27,598 nt of DNA from a virus: positions 1-27,598 of IMG/VR virus record IMGVR_UViG_3300046532_004699. One strand, given 5' to 3'. A model generated the notes under the pieces. The model was not told the origin of the DNA. It made no database searches and worked only from the letters and a program-made list of their open reading frames with translations. Shown in pieces: positions 24,241 to 27,598 of the stretch; the first letter of the stretch is position 1; every line of letters starts with the position of its first letter. A program made the translations under genes and the position numbers.

Positions 24241-25648
24241 TTGGATTGGGTGCATTCGCCCATACATCAGGATCTTTATCAGCGTCTTTTCTTCTGAGGA
24301 AGTAATTTAAGTCCTCTGGGGTTCCTAGTCCCCACATTTGTTTTATATCAAAAATCTTAATTTTAGAACCGTCCTCGATTGCTTCATTGTAAACTGGACA
24401 AACGTAAAACTCATCGTTTACTCTAATATTCTTTTTAATCATTTGTTCTGCATACTTAACATAGTCCGAACCTTTTCTCCAGAAATATATTCCTACTGTT
24501 GCTTTGTCGCTAATGGGTTTCTTTTCTTGAACCTCCGAAACGAACCCTGAGTCATCTAGCCTAGCGTAACTCCATTTAGGATGGGTTGAGTAGAAGGTTA
24601 AAATCCCTCCATCTACTCCATCTCCCACCATTGAGTACATGAATTCATTACTGTCCCAGTCTACGTACTGGTCGGAATTTGCTATTAGTAATGGTTCATT
24701 ATTGTCTATTAACTCCTTTGCTAAAAGGGTTGTGCAGGCAGCCCCCTCTGTGATTCCGTTTGTTTTGACAATTTCACAATTCGGAGAGATTCTTTTTAGG
24801 GTTTCGTTTAGGTTGTATTTTTTGTAATGTTCTTCTTGGACTATAAAAATATGTCTCGCTTCTATGTTGAGATTGTCTACAACCGACTGAATCATTGGTT
24901 TTCCCTCTACGTCTATAAGTGGTTTTGGGAAAGTGTATCCCGCCTCTGAGAAGCGGCTTCCAGCTCCAGCCATTGGTATTAGTACGTTCATTTTTCCTCC
25001 TTGCCATTTTGGTTTGATTTTTCCATGAGAGTTTGCTTTATCTATTGTAATTTTTATTTTATCATATTCAACGTCTTCTGTGTCTATAACCCCGCATAAA
25101 TGCGCGCCAGAACTTAAGGCGGCCTTACGGCCAATATGAGAGTCTTCCACTATCACGCATTCTTTTGGCGCAACTTCAAGGTTTATCATTGCCTTTAGAT
25201 ACATTTCAGGATTGGGCTTTGGGTTTTTTACGTCTTGGTTTGATATATAGAATTCGCAGTACTCTATTAACCCCTTTCTGATGAGCATTAATTTGGTCGT
25301 TTCCCTTATTGAGTTTGAGCAAACGCAAATCTTTAATCCGTCACCTCTTAGCCTTGAGAGTACTTTGCGAAGCCTCTCATCGAAATCCATGTTGTTTATT
25401 ATCTCGATTGTGGCGCGCTGTTTATCTTTCCATACATCATCGTGCTTAAGAGGGTCTAGACCCCTCGCCTTACTTAATGTTTTTAATTTTTTGGTCGTGG
25501 GAAGCCCGTCGTAGGTTGACAGGTGCTCTTCTCTTTTGATTATATATTTCTCCCCCTGTCTTGCTAGCGCTTCATTTAGGGCGTTATAATGAATTTCCCT
25601 GGCGTCAACTAAGACGCCGTCTAGATCGAATATGACTACTTTAATCAT
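24233..25648 (-). CDS. Bifunctional HAD phosphatase - sugar nucleotidyltransferase
   Basis: In this 471-aa fusion, residues 1-200 are a HAD-like phosphatase (beta-phosphoglucomutase type): IFDLDGVLVD with D8 and D10, CSNS (S111), NPKPNP (K144), and VEDSHIG (E168, D169). Residues 220-455 are a GT-A nucleotidyltransferase of the RmlA/GlmU type: PMAGAGSRF (225-233), FPKPLIDV with K242, EGAACTTLL, and ANSDQYVD with D326, ending in MWGLGTPEDLNYFL. It may dephosphorylate a sugar- or polyol-phosphate and make the NDP- or CMP-activated donor for the glycosyltransferases beside it; substrates are inferred only as a class. An ATG at M220 (24991) has the strongest SD seen in the window, so the second domain may also be made alone. 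Confidence 0.85.
   Translation of the reverse strand: MIKVVIFDLDGVLVDAREIHYNALNEALARQGEKYIIKREEHLSTYDGLPTTKKLKTLSKARGLDPLKHDDVWKDKQRATIEIINNMDFDERLRKVLSRLRGDGLKICVCSNSIRETTKLMLIRKGLIEYCEFYISNQDVKNPKPNPEMYLKAMINLEVAPKECVIVEDSHIGRKAALSSGAHLCGVIDTEDVEYDKIKITIDKANSHGKIKPKWQGGKMNVLIPMAGAGSRFSEAGYTFPKPLIDVEGKPMIQSVVDNLNIEARHIFIVQEEHYKKYNLNETLKRISPNCEIVKTNGITEGAACTTLLAKELIDNNEPLLIANSDQYVDWDSNEFMYSMVGDGVDGGILTFYSTHPKWSYARLDDSGFVSEVQEKKPISDKATVGIYFWRKGSDYVKYAEQMIKKNIRVNDEFYVCPVYNEAIEDGSKIKIFDIKQMWGLGTPEDLNYFLRRKDADKDPDVWANAPNPNE
24989..25002 (-). promoter_or_regulatory. Strong internal Shine-Dalgarno and ATG within the HAD-nucleotidyltransferase gene
   Basis: On the minus strand AAGGAGG (25002 to 24996) is followed by four bases and ATG (24991 to 24989), which is codon 220 of the fusion, exactly at the start of the nucleotidyltransferase domain (MNVLIPMAGAGSRF). 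It is the best SD seen in the window, while most annotated starts here lack one. It decides a likely second start giving a 252-aa stand-alone nucleotidyltransferase. Confidence 0.6.
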
Positions 25649-25659
25649 TTATATATCTA

Positions 25660-26367
25660 TCATCTTAAAGAAAGCTCTCTCCAATATTTCAGTTCGTGTT
25701 TATTTAGGAGGTTTTTGTATGTATCTGTTTTTTTAGTTAGTCCGTAAATTGGGGTATAGAGGAAGTTCGTTCCGTCTTTTGAGAAGTAGTTAATGTTGTT
25801 CGCTGGGAAGTGTCCATCGATCAAGCGTAATTCAAACTCTTTTGATATAAACCTTTGGAACGCATGAGGCCCCGTAATGTCTATACCTGGGAATATATTT
25901 TTTCCGCAGATTTGATCTTTTATTAAAAATATGTTTTCTGAAATTGCTTCTACCGCTTTTTTGAAAAGGTTGCTATTTGCGGTACCAGATACAAGCATGT
26001 AACTTATATTTTTGTGGCCAAGATCAAAGAAGAGATTTTCGTTGTTTAAATGAGATTCATTTATGTGGTCCATTAAGCTGAATGGGGACATGTCGAAATC
26101 GAACCATATCCCCCCTTTGGCATGTATGTAGCAAATTCTAAAAAAATCCGCTATCCCCACTCCATTCTCAAGAATGTCGTACGTTGATTTTCCTAAATCG
26201 TACTCACTGAAGAAATGGCTTACGTCTTCGTCTGAGAAATACAAAACTTCGAAATCAGGATTTAATGACTGCCACTTTTCTATAATGCCTTTGCATTCGC
26301 CGCACTCATTTAGGTTTGGCTTGAAGGATGTGAATATTTTTTTTGGAATCATTTCGAGAAATTTCAT
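25660..26367 (-). CDS. GT32-like DXD glycosyltransferase
   Basis: This 235-aa protein is of the 'glycosyltransferase sugar-binding region containing DXD' family (OCH1/capsular-type GT32). Seen: the N terminus IPKKIFTSF, then EKWQSLNPDFEVLYFSDEDV, and the signature GIADFFRICYIHAKGGIWFDFDM at 71-93 holding the D74...R77 pair and the DXD motif D90-F-D92 that binds the metal and nucleotide sugar. The C-terminal NLLNKHELKYWREL is the usual tail. The start at 26367 gives five residues before MIPKKIF; the ATG at 26352 is an equal choice. The protein is cytosolic, with no membrane segment. Sugar specificity cannot be read from the sequence. The stop lies 11 nt before the HAD-nucleotidyltransferase start. 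Confidence 0.82.
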   Translation of the reverse strand: MKFLEMIPKKIFTSFKPNLNECGECKGIIEKWQSLNPDFEVLYFSDEDVSHFFSEYDLGKSTYDILENGVGIADFFRICYIHAKGGIWFDFDMSPFSLMDHINESHLNNENLFFDLGHKNISYMLVSGTANSNLFKKAVEAISENIFLIKDQICGKNIFPGIDITGPHAFQRFISKEFELRLIDGHFPANNINYFSKDGTNFLYTPIYGLTKKTDTYKNLLNKHELKYWRELSLR

Positions 26368-26402
26368 TTGTTACCCGTAGGTGTTGGCGGAAGTTGTTTG
26401 GC

Positions 26403-27170
26403 CTACTGTGATAAGTGGGTTAGCCTTGTGTTGATTAGTTTATCTATTTCTTGCTTGTTTTCACAATAAGGCCTCAAGAGATGTGAGTCTATGTATTTAT
26501 CCTCCTTTACTAAAACTGGATCATACCCCCAGTTCTTTCTGTCTATGCGACGCTTTGCGGGACCAGAAGGCTCCCACCCGCGATTCATTAATGTCACCCT
26601 GTCACTATTAAACTCTTTAATACATTTTCCAAAATATACCTCATCCGTGCCCCCGCCCCAGTTAAACTTAGCCGTTTTGTTCCAGTACTCTTCGAAGGAG
26701 CATTCTAGATCTAAAACTTCATTAAAAGTATCTCCTTTAGCTACATTATAACAAATTGGGTATCTTGCCACCGCCCCAGGAATTTGTGAAAAGGATCTTC
26801 GTTGCGCAGATGGAGCATCTGAGCTTAGTATTGCGATAGAGTTCTCGTTTATGTTTTCTGTGATCGTATTAAAATACTCAACTCCAAGTGGGAGCATGTC
26901 GATATCTGAGGTTATGCTAACGTCATCTTGATAGTGTTTTGTTATGTACATTCTTACTATCTTCGACTGAAGTCCCGTGCAGACGCCTTCGATTTTTCTT
27001 ACTTCATGTATAATGCAGTCTCCTTGATCTATAATGTGATCCCTGTCCGACATTAACACCAGGATTGGTTTTATCCCTATTAGTTCCGCCCAGATTTTTT
27101 TAACTATTGGCCAAAATTCAAGATACATTGGGTTACTGTCGGAGCTTACTATAGCGTAATCGATTTTCAT
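26403..27170 (-). CDS. GT-A-type glycosyltransferase-like protein
   Basis: The 255-aa soluble protein starts YAIVSSDSNPMYLEFWPIVK, followed by IKPILVLMS and KIVRMYITKHY, then TSDIDMLPLG, where D89-I-D91 looks like a DXD metal/nucleotide-sugar site at the end of a Rossmann-like strand. FNWGGGTDEVYFGKC (near 168-182) resembles the acceptor-side 'GgtDE' segment of GT-A enzymes. The LLRPY near the C terminus could carry a further metal ligand only if a His were present; SHLLRP has one (H229). It resembles no single named family that can be recalled with confidence. It starts 1 nt after the stop of the GT31-like gene, so it is probably co-translated with it. It is a probable glycosyltransferase of the same glycan pathway. 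Confidence 0.68.
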   Translation of the reverse strand: MKIDYAIVSSDSNPMYLEFWPIVKKIWAELIGIKPILVLMSDRDHIIDQGDCIIHEVRKIEGVCTGLQSKIVRMYITKHYQDDVSITSDIDMLPLGVEYFNTITENINENSIAILSSDAPSAQRRSFSQIPGAVARYPICYNVAKGDTFNEVLDLECSFEEYWNKTAKFNWGGGTDEVYFGKCIKEFNSDRVTLMNRGWEPSGPAKRRIDRKNWGYDPVLVKEDKYIDSHLLRPYCENKQEIDKLINTRLTHLSQ

Positions 27171-27171
27171 G

Positions 27172-27598
27172 TTAATAACCTAAGTGTTTGTGCAAAAAAT
27201 GCATTCTTTGTATATCGATAGATCTATTTTGTGGAAATTTGCATCTAAAATGAAATATGTTATCTGGTATATCTATATTAATACTGCTATCGAGGTGCGG
27301 AAAGTTAAAGCGTTCTTGTGGTAAAGGGCTGATCCCTTCTTGAAGAAAAATTTGTGATATAGCTACATCGTCTGGCAAAGAGTGGTCCCATAATTGTTTT
27401 TTGCTCAAGCATAGATTTATTAGATCTCTAGAAATAAAATAACCAGCCCCCGAACAAAACATTTGACCTATTCTCTCGCAGGAGTCCTTGCAGATATAAC
27501 CGCCGTAAAATTTATTTTTAGGTATCTCTTCTATATGATTTATAAATGTATGGTAATGTATGTATGAAGAGATGTTTGTCCTGTAAATAAAATCTGGG
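27172..27598 (-). CDS. GT31/Fringe-like glycosyltransferase, C-terminal part (5' end outside window)
   Basis: The frame stays open from the stop to the right edge (142 codons), so the ATG at 27462 is internal and the start lies outside. Seen in order: KNKFYGGYICKD, SGAGYFISRDLINLCL ('yp.y..GggYvlSrdlv..l' of GT31), then LPDDVAISQIFLQEGI, matching the 'EDV..G..l...gi' motif in which the acidic pair is near the catalytic base. The C terminus is HFRCKFPQNRSIDIQRMHFLHK. GT31 enzymes (beta-1,3-galactosyltransferases, Fringe) are best known in eukaryotes, with some in bacteria and viruses. The family call rests on the C-terminal half only, as the DXD motif would lie outside the window. Confidence 0.65.
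   Translation of the reverse strand, partial: PDFIYRTNISSYIHYHTFINHIEEIPKNKFYGGYICKDSCERIGQMFCSGAGYFISRDLINLCLSKKQLWDHSLPDDVAISQIFLQEGISPLPQERFNFPHLDSSINIDIPDNIFHFRCKFPQNRSIDIQRMHFLHKHLGY

Noticed and set aside
1-27598. tRNA genes, CRISPR arrays, insertion sequences, attachment sites
   Set aside because: None seen; coding is almost continuous and no cloverleaf, spaced short repeats, transposase or integrase could be supported.

Overview
This window looks like part of a tailed bacteriophage genome (Caudoviricetes) with a lambda-type, siphovirus-like tail tip. The evidence is the plus-strand gene order L-K-I/J-fibre, a peptidase S74 chaperone at the end of the fibre, almost gap-free coding, and many 1-50 nt gene overlaps. 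The window is AT-leaning, and most genes have no obvious Shine-Dalgarno (SD) sequence. Two tryptophan-rich modules in the tail proteins resemble, from memory, C-terminal modules common in Verrucomicrobiota surface proteins. This suggests, but does not prove, a marine host of that kind.

Region 1 (1-16811, plus strand) is the distal tail. It holds a minor tail protein L (cut by the left edge), a K-like protein reduced to its JAMM peptidase domain, a 1972-residue fusion of I-like and J-like tail tip proteins, a 2998-residue central/side fibre, and a 191-residue protein with beta-roll repeats plus an S74 auto-processing chaperone. The J and fibre reading frames break inside one fibronectin-type domain, with a +1 frame relation and the junction TAGAATG. 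The fibre and chaperone frames are the same and are separated by one TAA and five sense codons. The three long ORFs therefore look like one ancestral tip-fibre-chaperone chain in three pieces.

Region 2 (16801-21353, minus strand, convergent with the tail) mixes recombination-like and glycosylation genes. It contains a PC4/Whirly-like putative ssDNA-binding protein, a GT4-DUF4214-GT9N protein, the matching GT9 C-terminal half as a separate overlapping gene, and a Rad52-like putative annealing protein with an AT-hook-like N terminus. A good sigma70-type promoter, with a perfect 10-bp inverted repeat over its -10 box, precedes this group.

Region 3 (21404-27598, minus strand) is a glycan locus read towards region 2. 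In transcription order it holds a GT31/Fringe-like glycosyltransferase (cut by the right edge), a DXD glycosyltransferase, a GT32-like glycosyltransferase, a HAD-nucleotidyltransferase fusion with a strong internal SD and start, an NTF2-like protein, a cupin, a short GDPD-like phosphodiesterase, a WavE-like protein and an exported trypsin-like protease. Together these could make an activated sugar or polyol phosphate and build a glycan on the virion or the host envelope.

No tRNA, CRISPR array, insertion sequence, integrase or attachment site was seen, and no stretch over 300 bases lacks a gene.
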